From NCBI GenBank assembly GCA_963518845.1, contig CAUQKV010000007.1, forward strand, positions 7,928 to 71,927: a stretch of 64,000 nucleotides of DNA, written 5' to 3'. A program made the position numbers and the translations under genes. This DNA comes from JABCPE02 sp963518845 (GTDB lineage: Bacteria; Bacteroidota; Bacteroidia; Flavobacteriales; Weeksellaceae). Every line of letters starts with the position of its first letter. Position 1 is the first letter of the stretch. The notes beneath the pieces were generated by a model. The model did not search any database. It was not told where the DNA came from and worked only from the letters and a program-made list of their open reading frames with translations. Shown in pieces: positions 49,801 to 58,467 of this stretch.

Positions 49801-51515
49801 ATGGAATTACCGTTTATCAGGAGCAGGTGATGCTTTTGTCACAGAAATTGGCCAACTTTACCAAAGGTGAAGCCGATACCCTGCGTAAAGCCATGGGTAA
49901 AAAGCAGAGAAATGTCTTGGATAAAATGTATCCGAAATTCATAGAAGGAGGAAAGGCGAATAATCTGGATGAAACGAAATTACAGAAAATCTGGAAAGAC
50001 TGGGAGGCGTTTGCAGAATATGCTTTTAACAAGTCGCACTCCACATGTTACGCTCTGATAGCCTATCATACAGCCTATCTAAAAGCCAACTACCCAGCCG
50101 AATATATGGCGAGTGTGATGAGTAATAATATCAACAACACTGCCCAAATTACCATGTTTATGGAAGACTGTAAGTCTATGGGCGTGGATGTTCTGGGGCC
50201 GGATGTGAATGAAAGCCAATACAAATTCTCGGTAAATGAGAAAGGGCAGATTCGTTTCGGACTTGGGGCGATAAAGGGAATAGGCGAGGGGCCGAGCGAA
50301 GCCATAGATCAGGAAAGACAAAAAGGCAAATTCAAGGATGTTTTTGATTTTTTTGAGCGGGTTTCTTCATCACAGGTGAATAAGCGAGTGGTGGAAGGGC
50401 TGGTAATGGCAGGGGCTTTTGATGAGCTGGACGCTTACCACAGAGCCCAGTATTTAGAGCCAGACAGCTCAGGAAAGACGGCTGTTGAAAAACTCCTCAG
50501 ATATGGACAAAACTATAATGAAAGTAAGTCCTCTGTGGAAAATTCCCTCTTTGCGGATATGATGGAAGAGGTTCAGATAGAGCGCTTTAAAATCGAGCCT
50601 CAGCCAGAATGGTCTAATATGTATAAACTTAATAAAGAAAAGGAAACCATCGGGTTTTATCTTTCTGCCCATCCGATAGATGAGTTTAAGTATCAATACA
50701 AGTTTATGCAAGGCTCTTTGAGTAAAAAAAGTATCTTGGAAAAAGAGAGAAAAAATGAGCCAGAAGAGCATTTGGATGTGGCGGACAGCGGTATAGATGC
50801 AGATATTTTAGAGGATGAAAATATAGATTTCGGTATGATGGATGTCGAGTCAGAAGAGATAGTAGAAGAAACTACCAAAAAAATAGAGCCGAGAGGTTTT
50901 CATAACTTCCTGAATCTGGATGAGGTGGAAAATTATAAATCTACAATCATCGCGAATAATGTTCCAGAGACCAATCTCAGCTGGAAAGACCGCCAAAACA
51001 ATATGAATAAAGGCAAAGAATACACCGTGGCGGGAATGATTACGGAATATACTGTTCGGGATGGGAAGCGTGGCGGCGAAAAGGTGGCTTTTCTGACCTT
51101 GGAGGACTACGCAGGTTCGTGCTCTTTCCGCTTGGGAGACAGGGATTATATGAGGCTGAAAGACAAGATAGCTCCACAGAGATTTGTGATTTTAAAGATA
51201 AAATATTCCGTTTCGCAGGATGGAAGATGTTTCGTGAATGTGAATGATGTTTTGGAACTAAGGGATGCATTTGATAACTTTGCAAAATCTCTGACCGTTG
51301 TAATGCCAGTTCAGGATTTGAAAAAAGAAGATATAGAGTTTTTCAGAAATGAAATACTCACTAATAAAGGTGAGCATAAACTTAGCTTTTTCATCAAAAA
51401 TACTGAAGATAACAGCATCATAGAGCTGGTATCTATGCAGCATAAAATAAGAATTGATGATAATGTATTGAAGATGATACACAAAGTCGGTAGATACGAT
51501 GTGTTTTTGAACTAA
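46878..51515 (+). CDS. dnaE: DNA polymerase III alpha subunit with N-terminal DEDDh exonuclease
   Basis: The 1545-residue protein is longer than E. coli DnaE (1160) because a proofreading domain precedes it. Residues 1-185 are a DnaQ-like exonuclease: FDTETTG (Asp6, Glu8), HNIDFD (Asp103), and HNAAADVNA (His169, Asp174). The PHP domain starts near 250 (FHNHSIFSSL) and lacks the normal metal-ligand TDHG, having VDLGNM instead, so it is probably not a working nuclease. The polymerase palm has PDIDIDFDD near 692-700. The tau/beta-binding and OB-fold regions follow (YTVAGMITEYTVRDGKRGGE). The fusion is known in Flavobacteriia. It replaces the separate epsilon subunit. gldF follows. Confidence 0.96.
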   Translation: MYLIFDTETTGLPQNFNAPLSDSDNWPRMVQIAWQLHDENGKLIENQDYIIKPEGYDIPFNATRIHGISTKMAQEQGRDLQEVLEEFTEVLKKTKVVAGHNIDFDYKIVGAELFRKGIENTLEKTPSADTMELGTDFCQLSGGKNGRYKSPKLEELYEKLYGKKFDEAHNAAADVNATAQVFFEMMRIGIIPAENLKISQEQLEAYQNLHPNPIKPFAIVIRRQVEDFNKKKKTVDFGDTDEVEIGDYFNFHNHSIFSSLQSTTSIEDLINRAKSDNFPAVGMVDLGNMMGAFKFISEVENYNSKVKKAHQEYIEQKQKAEEEGVEFSETEPQQKTIIPVLGCEFYISDRPEQKQFTKDDPDRRTNMVLLAKNFTGYKNLAKLSSIGFVRGFYFGVPRISRQMISQYKEGLIAVTSGISGDIPDAILNFGEQKGEELFKWWKEEFGEDFYVQIQNHGLYEEEHVNQTLLQFAEKYDVKILAQNETFYTEKSDADIQDIVSCIKDGEKLSTPIGRGFGKRRGLASQEFYIKNTEEIKQAFRQYPDAFEAYTELLQKFEPYTLKRDVLLPEFDIPQEFQHEDDLKDDGKRGENAYLRHLTYEGAKKKYGEITDEIAERLDFELEVIAKTGYPGYFLIVQDFCNEAKNMGVSVGPGRGSAAGSAVAYCIGITNVDPIKYDLLFERFLNPERISMPDIDIDFDDEGRDRIIKWVIDKYGQSNVAQIITYSVLGGKSAIKDAGRVLDVPIFETNNIAKLVPSVPGMNIAKALSKYDKLKDEDKVLVDEMKAILENPKDSRYRVLDSARKMEGCIRNTGIHACGVIITPEDISNLVPISIAAKDADILVSQFDNSVAESAGLLKMDFLGLRTLTIIKDALKLIKQRYNIDINPDEIPLDDAKTYQLFKEGRTVGIFQYESAGMQKYMRDLKPTVFADLIAMNALYRPGPIKYIPNFINRKHGIEEIVYDLPETEEYLKETYGITVYQEQVMLLSQKLANFTKGEADTLRKAMGKKQRNVLDKMYPKFIEGGKANNLDETKLQKIWKDWEAFAEYAFNKSHSTCYALIAYHTAYLKANYPAEYMASVMSNNINNTAQITMFMEDCKSMGVDVLGPDVNESQYKFSVNEKGQIRFGLGAIKGIGEGPSEAIDQERQKGKFKDVFDFFERVSSSQVNKRVVEGLVMAGAFDELDAYHRAQYLEPDSSGKTAVEKLLRYGQNYNESKSSVENSLFADMMEEVQIERFKIEPQPEWSNMYKLNKEKETIGFYLSAHPIDEFKYQYKFMQGSLSKKSILEKERKNEPEEHLDVADSGIDADILEDENIDFGMMDVESEEIVEETTKKIEPRGFHNFLNLDEVENYKSTIIANNVPETNLSWKDRQNNMNKGKEYTVAGMITEYTVRDGKRGGEKVAFLTLEDYAGSCSFRLGDRDYMRLKDKIAPQRFVILKIKYSVSQDGRCFVNVNDVLELRDAFDNFAKSLTVVMPVQDLKKEDIEFFRNEILTNKGEHKLSFFIKNTEDNSIIELVSMQHKIRIDDNVLKMIHKVGRYDVFLN

Positions 51516-51543
51516 ATAAATTTTTGGATAAAATAAATATAAA

Positions 51544-52272
51544 ATGATAGCAGTTTTTAAAAAAGAACTTTGGGCTTATTTTGGGAATTGGAGTGCGTGG
51601 GTCATCATCGCATCTTTCAGCCTTTTAGGAAGCTTGTTCTTGTTTTTCTTTGAGAATAATTTTAACTTTTTTGATATAGGTGCGGCTTCTATGCAGACTT
51701 ATTTTGTGCTGGTTCCGTGGCTTTTTATGTTCATCATTCCTGCGCTTAGTATGAAAACTCTGGCAGAAGAGCAGCAGTCAGGAACGCTTGGTTGGCTTTT
51801 TTCTCAACCCTTGAAATTGACAGAAATTATCGGTGGTAAATTTCTGTCTGTGTGGTTGATAGGTGTTTTGTGCCTATTGCCTTCCATCGTGTATTTTAAT
51901 ACGATTTCTACGCTCAGTATTCCAGAAGGTAATATAGATTTCGGGATGACTTTGGGCGGATATGTAGGATTGTTGCTGCTTATAGGAGCATTCACAGCAG
52001 TTGGGATTTTGGCATCAGCCTTATCATCTAACCAAGTGATGGCGTATCTGATAGGCGTTTTTTTATGTTTCTTTATGTTTTTTGGAATAGAGCAGCTGGC
52101 TTCGTATAAATTGCTGGGAGGCGGAGATTATATTCTTCAGAACTTTGGTTTTTATTATCATTATATCGCTTTTACGAGAGGTTTGATAGACACTAAAGAT
52201 GTGTTTTATTTCGGATTGATAATATTTTTAGGGCTAAAAGCAGCCATCCTTTTTGTTGAAAGAAAAAAATAA
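51544..52272 (+). CDS. gldF: Gliding motility ABC transporter permease GldF
   Basis: The 242-residue protein has six hydrophobic segments and an ABC-2 permease layout (MIAVFKKELWAYFGNWSAWV, TLAEEQQSGTLGWLFSQPLK). In Flavobacterium GldF and GldG form, with the ATPase GldA, a transporter once linked to gliding motility and still kept in many non-gliding relatives. The gene is 63 bases before gldG on the same strand; gldA is not in the window. It starts 28 bases after dnaE. No evidence here tells whether the organism glides. Confidence 0.93.
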   Translation: MIAVFKKELWAYFGNWSAWVIIASFSLLGSLFLFFFENNFNFFDIGAASMQTYFVLVPWLFMFIIPALSMKTLAEEQQSGTLGWLFSQPLKLTEIIGGKFLSVWLIGVLCLLPSIVYFNTISTLSIPEGNIDFGMTLGGYVGLLLLIGAFTAVGILASALSSNQVMAYLIGVFLCFFMFFGIEQLASYKLLGGGDYILQNFGFYYHYIAFTRGLIDTKDVFYFGLIIFLGLKAAILFVERKK

Positions 52273-52335
52273 AATATTCAAAATTAAGAAGAAAGGAAAA
52301 GAAGTAGGGATTTTTGAAAAAATGTATAAAATAAT

Positions 52336-53991
52336 ATGAAAAATAAGAAAATAATAATATCTATTGGGATTGTTTTAGTTCTGCTTGTTGGGATTTTTGG
52401 TTTCTCCACAAGGATAGACCTTACCCAAGAAAAAAGATACACTCTTACAGACTCCACGATAAAAACCCTGAAAGCGGTAAAAAAACCGATGATGATAGAG
52501 GTTTATCTCGATGGTGATTTCCCAGCGAGTTTTAAGCAGTTACAGAACGAAACCAAATTCATGCTGGAAGAATTCCGAAAAATCAATCCAAAGATAGACT
52601 ATAAATTCATAGACCCTATTAAGGAAAAAATTTCTAGAGATACGCTGGAAGCTATGGGCATGGAGCCGTCTATTTTACCTAATATGAAAGATGGTAAAAT
52701 CTCTGAAATCGTCCTTTTCCCATATGCAGCGGTGAAGTATAATACCTACGGAACGGCTATTCCTCTGATTATCCAGCAGACAGGGATAGATGCATCAGAA
52801 CAGCTGAATAAGTCTATTGAGAATTTGGAGTACAATTTTGTTTCCACCATTAAAACCATGATTACCGAAAAGAGAAAAAATGTAGGGTTTTTGGTTAATC
52901 ATGATGAGCTTAGACCAGACCAGTTTCAGGGCTTCTTGCAGTTGGCTTTGGATAATTATAATGTAGGGCCGATTATTCCACACACCAGAGGAGAGCTCAC
53001 TATGGAGGATGTTTCTACGCTCCAAAAAATGGACGCCATAGTAATCGCCAAGCCGAGAAAACCTTTTACTAACCAAGAAAAAGTGATTCTTGACCAATAC
53101 ATTATGAATGGCGGTAAAACCCTATGGATGCTGGATGCGGTGAATGCAGATATGGACACACTCTATCATTCTAAAAAAATAATGGCTTATCCGCAAGACC
53201 TTAACCTAACGGATTTTATGTTCAACTATGGTCTGAGAATCAATTCTGCCTTGGTTAAAGATTTCCAAAAAGCGGCTCTTAGAAGAATAGTCGTAGGAGA
53301 GATAGCAGGTAACCCTCAGTATGCCAGCTTGTTGTGGCCGTATTTCCCACTTGGGATTAACGAAACAGGAAACCCTATCACTAGAAATATAAATCCTTTG
53401 AAATTTGAGTTTCCAACAGCGATAGATACTTTGGGAAGACCAGGGATTAAAACCCAAGTTCTCTACGAATCTAGTAACAGAACGACCCTGAAATCTACGC
53501 CTAATTATGTAGAACTGAGCGAATTGCAAAATATAGACAGCCTTAGTGTGATGGAAAAACCATCTACACCGAAGATTTTTGCAGTGGCTTTGGAAGGGAA
53601 ATTTAGTTCTGCATATGCCAACAGAAGTGAGAAAAATGAATATCCAAAGTTCAAAGCAAAAAGTGGAGAGAATAAAATGATAGTTATTTCTGATGGAGAT
53701 GTCGCTAGAAACCAAGTCATCAGAGGAGAACCACTTCCTTTAGGCGAAGACCTGATGACTAACCAGCTCTATGGTAATGAGCAGTTTCTGAGAAATGCGC
53801 TGGAATATCTTCTGGATGATGACAATCTCATCGAGCTGCGCAGCCGAAGCATAGAAGTTCGCCTCTTGGATGGGAAGAGAATCAATGATGAGAAATCCTA
53901 CTGGCAGTGGCTGAATCTTTTATTGCCGCTGGGAATTATTGGAGGTATGGGAGCATTGTTCTTCTGGCTGAGAAAGAGAAAATTTGCGTAA
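52336..53991 (+). CDS. gldG: Gliding motility ABC transporter auxiliary protein GldG
   Basis: The 551-residue protein has an N-terminal helix (IIISIGIVLVLLVGIFGFS) and the opening STRIDLTQEKRYTLTDSTIK of the GldG family. A large extracytoplasmic domain (ABC_transp_aux type; KNVGFLVNHDELRPDQF, GGKTLWMLDAVNADMDT) is followed by a C-terminal helix (LLLPLGIIGGMGALFFWLRK). It works with GldF as accessory part of the ABC transporter. A terminator follows at 53996. Confidence 0.93.
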   Translation: MKNKKIIISIGIVLVLLVGIFGFSTRIDLTQEKRYTLTDSTIKTLKAVKKPMMIEVYLDGDFPASFKQLQNETKFMLEEFRKINPKIDYKFIDPIKEKISRDTLEAMGMEPSILPNMKDGKISEIVLFPYAAVKYNTYGTAIPLIIQQTGIDASEQLNKSIENLEYNFVSTIKTMITEKRKNVGFLVNHDELRPDQFQGFLQLALDNYNVGPIIPHTRGELTMEDVSTLQKMDAIVIAKPRKPFTNQEKVILDQYIMNGGKTLWMLDAVNADMDTLYHSKKIMAYPQDLNLTDFMFNYGLRINSALVKDFQKAALRRIVVGEIAGNPQYASLLWPYFPLGINETGNPITRNINPLKFEFPTAIDTLGRPGIKTQVLYESSNRTTLKSTPNYVELSELQNIDSLSVMEKPSTPKIFAVALEGKFSSAYANRSEKNEYPKFKAKSGENKMIVISDGDVARNQVIRGEPLPLGEDLMTNQLYGNEQFLRNALEYLLDDDNLIELRSRSIEVRLLDGKRINDEKSYWQWLNLLLPLGIIGGMGALFFWLRKRKFA

Positions 53992-53995
53992 AATA

Positions 53996-54033
53996 AAAAT
54001 CTACTTCGTTTAGAAGTAGATTTTATTTTTGGG
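53996..54033. terminator. Bidirectional terminator after gldG
   Basis: AAAATCTACTTC pairs with GAAGTAGATTTT around GTTTA, followed by a T-rich run. It separates gldG from the convergent hypothetical genes. Confidence 0.7.
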
Positions 54034-54058
54034 GATAAATCATTTAATAAAAAACATT

Positions 54059-54688
54059 TTATTCTGAAATGGCGATTTCTATTTGTTCTTTATTGTTGTA
54101 ACCATTGATTGTTTTTGTTTCAGAATCAAAATCTAACCAGAAAAAGTCTTTGATGTCAGCCAAAACTATGATTTTCCCAGTGTTTTTATTGAAAGATATC
54201 AGTTGGTTTTTAAGCTGGTTATCCTCCAAAATAAGATTTTGTAATAAAATATAATTACCAATATCTTCCTGAAATTCACTTATAATCGCTTCGTTTAGGT
54301 CTGTTGCTGATTTTTCATCTGTTAGTTTGTAGAATATATAGCCATCATCATCATTAAGGTGTTCGTTTGATTTGGCACAAAAATCATTGAAAATTTTATA
54401 TTCTTGGCTGTTTTCATAAGGGAGATAGTCTTCTTTTTTTAGTTTAAATTGTTCGTTTTCAAATAAAATATTTTTGCTGGTTTTAATATTTGTTTTGTCT
54501 TTAATCCCGAAAAAATCCTCTTTGACAGCCGAAATAATCGAACTAATGCCTGAATATATTCCCCATCCTATCAATAAAAGTATTCCAAATATGAAAAGAA
54601 AAGGAATACACAGATAAAGAAGAAGTTTCATCCAAAAAGAATTATTTTCTGGAGGTAATGCAGAAATTTTAATATTTAAGACTTTCAT
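54059..54688 (-). CDS. Membrane-anchored hypothetical protein
   Basis: The 209-residue protein has a short cytoplasmic-like start (MKVLNIKISALPPENNSF), a long hydrophobic region (LLLYLCIPFLFIFGILLLIG) and a soluble, acidic, Asp/Glu-rich C-terminal domain (ENEQFKLKKEDYLPYENSQ, SEFQEDIGNYILLQNLILED). No family is recognised. It is encoded 3 bases after the end of the possible extended frame of the preceding gene, so the pair is tightly linked. A role as accessory or immunity-like protein is only a guess from context. Confidence 0.6.
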   Translation of the reverse strand: MKVLNIKISALPPENNSFWMKLLLYLCIPFLFIFGILLLIGWGIYSGISSIISAVKEDFFGIKDKTNIKTSKNILFENEQFKLKKEDYLPYENSQEYKIFNDFCAKSNEHLNDDDGYIFYKLTDEKSATDLNEAIISEFQEDIGNYILLQNLILEDNQLKNQLISFNKNTGKIIVLADIKDFFWLDFDSETKTINGYNNKEQIEIAISE

Positions 54689-54691
54689 TTT

Positions 54692-54796
54692 TTATATTTT
54701 GAACAATTTTAATCCGTTTTCTGCCGTAATTTCGTGAATGTTTTTGATGTTTAGAATGGTGTTTTCAGGCTCTTTTAGTTTAGTTTTTAGGGTCTA
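54692..54796 (-). pseudogene. Detached C-terminal coding piece of the 54780-55211 gene (frameshift)
   Basis: In the +1 frame after the stop of the upstream gene an open stretch reads KLKEPENTILNIKNIHEITA and onwards to LKLFKI, then TAA at 54694-54692. Removing one A from the A5 tract at 54784-54788 would join it to the upstream protein and move its stop to 3 bases before the next ATG. This tight fit argues for a frameshift or a sequencing error. Confidence 0.45.
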
Positions 54797-55211
54797 AAAA
54801 ATTTATAATTTCTTCATCTTCCCAGAAAATATGGTCAGTAATATGGAAAATCTCTTCTTTATAAGGGTGATTTAGGGCTTCCTCTCGGTCAAGGATTTCC
54901 CCTTTTAGTATGTTTTCCCAAGGAACTTCATTTTTATTCAATAACGAAACATTTGCCTGCTGATTTTCATCAACCCAAAGCGCCATCGGGAAACCAGTTG
55001 ATTTTGTATATTCTTCACTTTCAGGGTTTTCCCATTCACATATGCCTATCAAACATTTTACTTCTTTTTTCTCAGCATGTTCTGTGAAAGTGGCATAGTA
55101 AAAAGCAATAGCTTCGTTATCCTTATAGACAAATCTTGTGAGCCAAGTTACCTGATTACCACAGCATTTGCAGGTGGTATAATTAGGTTTTTCAAATTCT
55201 ATTTCTATCAT
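54780..55211 (-). CDS. Hypothetical protein with CxxC motif, possibly C-terminally frameshifted
   Basis: The 143-residue protein begins IEIEFEKPNYTTCKCCGN, with a CKCC cysteine cluster that may bind metal. Then come aromatic and acidic stretches (AIAFYYATFTEHAEKKEVKC, FHITDHIFWEDEEIINFLD). Small proteins like it occur in many Chryseobacterium-type genomes, sometimes in accessory loci; no function is known to me. The end PKN sits just before a homopolymer, and a coherent coding piece continues in another frame, so the C-terminus may be lost by a frameshift. TatD is 15 bases upstream on the same strand. Confidence 0.6.
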   Translation of the reverse strand: MIEIEFEKPNYTTCKCCGNQVTWLTRFVYKDNEAIAFYYATFTEHAEKKEVKCLIGICEWENPESEEYTKSTGFPMALWVDENQQANVSLLNKNEVPWENILKGEILDREEALNHPYKEEIFHITDHIFWEDEEIINFLDPKN

Positions 55212-55226
55212 TTTATCTAATGTTTT

Positions 55227-55991
55227 TTATGTTCTAAAAATCTTTTTGGCGTTTTCGGTCGTTATTCTATCAATTTCCTCAAAACTCACTCCATAGATAT
55301 CCACCAGTTTACCTGCGATGAGGTTCAGGTAGGCGCTTTCATTGCGTTTTCCTCTGTGTGGTACGGGCGCCAGATAAGGGCTGTCAGTCTCCAAAACTAT
55401 TTTATCCAAAGGTATTTGGCCCAAAAATTGGTCTATTTTTCCATTTTTAAAAGTCACCACGCCGCCGATGCCTAAATAGAATCCCATCTCTATCGCTCGC
55501 AGAGCCTGAGCCTTGTCACCACTGAAACAATGGAATATCCCGCGCAGGCGAGGGTGTTTTTTCCTTTCCAAAACCTCAAAAGTTTCATCAAAGCTGTTTC
55601 GGGTATGGATTATGATAGGCAGGTCTCTCTCCACTGCCCAGTCTATCTGCTTTTCGAAGGCCTTTATTTGTATGTCAAGGGTAGATTGCTCCCAATATAA
55701 ATCTATCCCGATTTCGCCCACAGCACAGAAATCCCTTTGGTTAAGGTATTTTTCTACCATTTCTAATTCCTTTTCCCAAGTGTCAGGCTTTACCGAGCAG
55801 GGATGAAGTCCCATCATTGCAAAGATTTTCTGCGGATAGGCAGCCTCTAAATCCAGCATTTTTTGGTGAGTTTCGGAGTCTATGGCAGGCAGGAATATTT
55901 GGCTTACTCCGTTTGCGAAAGCTCTGGAAACGGCTTCCTGTCTGTCTTGGTCAAATTCCTCTGAATAGAGGTGGGTGTGGGTGTCTATCAT
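55227..55991 (-). CDS. tatD: TatD family hydrolase
   Basis: The 254-residue metal-dependent nuclease/hydrolase has a TIM-barrel with ligands in DTHTHLY, GEIGIDLYW, IIHTRNSF, GIFHCFSG and LETDSPYLAP. TatD enzymes are 3'-5' exonucleases linked to DNA repair and turnover. The length is standard (about 255-265). It is divergent from the DUF6122 gene. The two accessory hypotheticals follow on the same strand. Confidence 0.94.
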   Translation of the reverse strand: MIDTHTHLYSEEFDQDRQEAVSRAFANGVSQIFLPAIDSETHQKMLDLEAAYPQKIFAMMGLHPCSVKPDTWEKELEMVEKYLNQRDFCAVGEIGIDLYWEQSTLDIQIKAFEKQIDWAVERDLPIIIHTRNSFDETFEVLERKKHPRLRGIFHCFSGDKAQALRAIEMGFYLGIGGVVTFKNGKIDQFLGQIPLDKIVLETDSPYLAPVPHRGKRNESAYLNLIAGKLVDIYGVSFEEIDRITTENAKKIFRT

Positions 55992-56034
55992 GATTTTAAA
56001 TAAAATTAAAGAAATAATTATTCACAATCTTCTT

Positions 56035-56042
56035 TATATTTG
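56035..56042 (+). promoter_or_regulatory. -7 box TATATTTG of the DUF6122 gene
   Basis: A perfect match 20 bases before the ATG at 56063. Confidence 0.45.
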
Positions 56043-56062
56043 CATTTTGATAAAGATAATGA

Positions 56063-56395
56063 ATGGATAGCACATCGATTTTAAAACCGCTGGTACACTA
56101 TTTTCTGCATTTTGGTTTTCCGTTTTTTATAGCCTATTTTTTTTATAAAGAAACATGGAAAAAAACTTATTGCATTCTTTTGGCGACCATGCTGGTGGAT
56201 TTGGATCATCTTTTGGCAACTCCTATTTTTGACCCAGATAGATGCAGTGTAGGTTTTCATCTGCTGCATTCTTATTATGCCGTTGCGGCATATGCTTTGG
56301 GATGTATTTTTCTGAAAGGAAATTACCGTGTAGTATCCATCGGACTGCTTTTTCATATGTTCACAGATTGGCAGGATTACTGGCTGTGGTGCTAG
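56063..56395 (+). CDS. DUF6122 family membrane protein
   Basis: The 110-residue protein has three to four membrane segments and conserved His/Asp positions: LVHYFLHFGFPFFIAYFFY, then LVDLDHLLATPIFDPDRC and SIGLLFHMFTDWQDYWLW. The pattern resembles DUF6122 and, more distantly, metal-dependent membrane hydrolases such as YdjM/LexA-regulated ones (HxxxD). Catalytic activity is unproven. It has its own promoter and ends just 9 bases from the convergent truncated-haemoglobin gene. Confidence 0.8.
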   Translation: MDSTSILKPLVHYFLHFGFPFFIAYFFYKETWKKTYCILLATMLVDLDHLLATPIFDPDRCSVGFHLLHSYYAVAAYALGCIFLKGNYRVVSIGLLFHMFTDWQDYWLWC

Positions 56396-56404
56396 AAAAC
56401 AGAG

Positions 56405-56782
56405 CTACATTCTCACTTGTCTCATTTTGAAAGCCATCATTTTTGCGATGTTTTGCCCTTTGTTTTTGGCATCTTCGGCTGTTTCTCCCTCAAAAAGCTC
56501 ATCCACAGTTTCTTTCCAAAGCCCTACCCAGTAGTCAAAATGGTGTTCCTCCATCGGCACTTGCAGATTTATCGGAATGTGAGCGCCTACAGGATTTCCA
56601 TCAAATTTAATGTCCATGAAGAGCAGTGCCCTCCAGAATAGATACATTTTGGGAAGATGCTCCTCCCAGTTTGTTTTCGCTACATCATTGAAGAAAAAAC
56701 CTATGACATCATTTTTTCTTACCTTGCTGTAAAATGTATTTACAAGCAGTTCTATATCTTCTATTGTTTCTATATCCTTCAT
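56405..56782 (-). CDS. Group III truncated haemoglobin
   Basis: The 125-residue protein matches class III (Ctb-like) truncated haemoglobin: ETIEDIELLVNTFYSKVRKN, then FFFNDVAKTNWEEHLPKMYLF and HIPINLQVPMEEHHFDYWVGL. The proximal His is the one in HHFDYW. Trp-rich helix G/E positions (FWRALL) are typical. Such proteins bind O2 and NO and may protect against nitrosative stress. It starts 5 bases after recN ends, so it is in the recN transcript; the coupling has no known meaning. Confidence 0.9.
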   Translation of the reverse strand: MKDIETIEDIELLVNTFYSKVRKNDVIGFFFNDVAKTNWEEHLPKMYLFWRALLFMDIKFDGNPVGAHIPINLQVPMEEHHFDYWVGLWKETVDELFEGETAEDAKNKGQNIAKMMAFKMRQVRM

Positions 56783-56787
56783 TTGAG

Positions 56788-58440
56788 TTAGTTTTTCATA
56801 AGTTCTTCCGCTTGTTGTAGTGCGGCGTCTGTGATGGTGCTTCCAGAGAGTATTTGGGCGATTTCATGAAGCCTTTCTTTCTCACCAAGCGGAATGATGT
56901 TTGACTGGGTTTTTCCGTCCACATCTTGTTTCACTACTTTGTAGTGGGAGTTTCCTTTGGCTGCCACTTGTGCGTGGTGCGTGATAACGATTAGCTGCAT
57001 GTTTTTAGCCATATCCTGCATCACTTTTCCTATTTCATCGGCTGTTTTTCCAGAGACACCAGAGTCTATTTCATCCAAAATCAGAGTAGGAAGTTCTGCG
57101 TTTTCGGCCATGATTTTTTTGATAGAAAGCATCACACGAGAGCGCTCACCACCAGAAATAGCACTTTGTATCGGTTTTAGAGGGAAACCAGAGTTCGCTT
57201 GGAATAAAAGCTGAATGTGTTCTTTTCCAAACTTATTAAAGTCTTGACTTTCCGTGAATTCTACCTCTATTTTTGCTTTTTCTAATCCCAATCTGGAAAG
57301 AAGTTCCTCAGTTTTTTCTTTAAAAATAGGAATAGTTTTTTGTCTATTTTCAAATAAGATTTTAGCTAAATTATCTAAATCCTGCTGGATTGTATTCAGT
57401 TGATTTTTAGTATCTTCTATATCTTTTTCTAAATTCTCCGAATTTTTCTGTTGTGTGGAGAGTTGTTCTCTAATGGTTATAAGTTCTTCAATATCAGAAA
57501 CTTGGTGTTTTAGCAAGAGAGAATTTATTTTATTGAGCTGGCTCGTGAAAACTGCCAATTCTTCGGGATTGATTTCCGTGCTTTCTATCTCATTTTCAAT
57601 GCTGTTCGCTATGTCTTTTAGTTCCAGATAGCTTTCCTCTATTCTTTGGCTTAGCTGTTCTAGATGAGGCGAATTTTCAGAGATTTTTTGAATTTTGTTT
57701 TTGATATCATTTAGGCTGTCTAGAATTCCCATTTCTTCCTGCTGGAAGCGCCCTGAGATTTGTCCCAAATTCTCCAAAATCAGCTCGGCATGTTCGCCTA
57801 CATTTACCTTGTTTTTTAGTTCTTCTAAATTGATATTATCAAGGTTAAATTCTTGTAGTTCAGTTAGTAAAAAACTTTGATAGTCAGACTCTTTGTTTCT
57901 TTCGGCTAGTTGGTTTTCAAGCGAAAGAAGTTCTTTTTTTAGATTTTGATAAGAGACAAATTTCTTTTGATAATCGTTTATAATTTCTTTGTTTTCAGAT
58001 AATCCATCGATGATTTTGAACTGATATTCTTCCGAAAAAAGATTGGAAGTTTCGAACTGGGAGTGAATGTCAATCAATTTAGAAGACAATTCCTTCAAAA
58101 CATCCAGCGTCACAGGAATATCATTGATGAAAGCCCTAGATTTCCCACTGGGCAGGATTTCTCTTCTGATGATGGTGGTTTCCTCAAAATCAAGGTCGTT
58201 TTCCTCAAAAAAAGGAAGATAAGAAGATGCGATTTTAAATTCTGCTTCTACAACGCTCTTTTTCTCAGGGTCAGAGATTGATTTTGAATCTGCTCTTTCT
58301 CCAAGAATCAGCCTCAAAGCACCTAAAATAATGGATTTTCCAGCACCTGTCTCTCCCGTGATGACTTGCAGCCCGTTTTCCAGAGAAACGCTGAGATGCT
58401 GGATTAGAGCAAAATTTTGTATTGTAATTTTTGAAAGCAT
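56788..58440 (-). CDS. recN: DNA repair protein RecN
   Basis: The 550-residue SMC-like ATPase takes part in double-strand break repair. Walker A is GETGAGKSIILGALRLILG, the long coiled coil spans about 160-390 (LKKELLSLENQLAERNKESD, LEKDIEDTKNQLNTIQQDLD), the signature is ISGGERSRVMLSIK, and Walker B is TLILDEIDSGVSGKTA. The final His loop is IVITHHAQVAAKG. Length matches the E. coli protein (553). It is downstream of porD (27 bases) and followed by the haemoglobin gene, forming one likely operon. Confidence 0.95.
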   Translation of the reverse strand: MLSKITIQNFALIQHLSVSLENGLQVITGETGAGKSIILGALRLILGERADSKSISDPEKKSVVEAEFKIASSYLPFFEENDLDFEETTIIRREILPSGKSRAFINDIPVTLDVLKELSSKLIDIHSQFETSNLFSEEYQFKIIDGLSENKEIINDYQKKFVSYQNLKKELLSLENQLAERNKESDYQSFLLTELQEFNLDNINLEELKNKVNVGEHAELILENLGQISGRFQQEEMGILDSLNDIKNKIQKISENSPHLEQLSQRIEESYLELKDIANSIENEIESTEINPEELAVFTSQLNKINSLLLKHQVSDIEELITIREQLSTQQKNSENLEKDIEDTKNQLNTIQQDLDNLAKILFENRQKTIPIFKEKTEELLSRLGLEKAKIEVEFTESQDFNKFGKEHIQLLFQANSGFPLKPIQSAISGGERSRVMLSIKKIMAENAELPTLILDEIDSGVSGKTADEIGKVMQDMAKNMQLIVITHHAQVAAKGNSHYKVVKQDVDGKTQSNIIPLGEKERLHEIAQILSGSTITDAALQQAEELMKN

Positions 58441-58467
58441 TTTTTAATATTGGTTATAGATTGAAGG

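Noticed and set aside
48657..50321. Reverse-strand frames of 60-180 residues within dnaE
   Set aside because: They fully overlap conserved polymerase motifs and have no recognisable domains.
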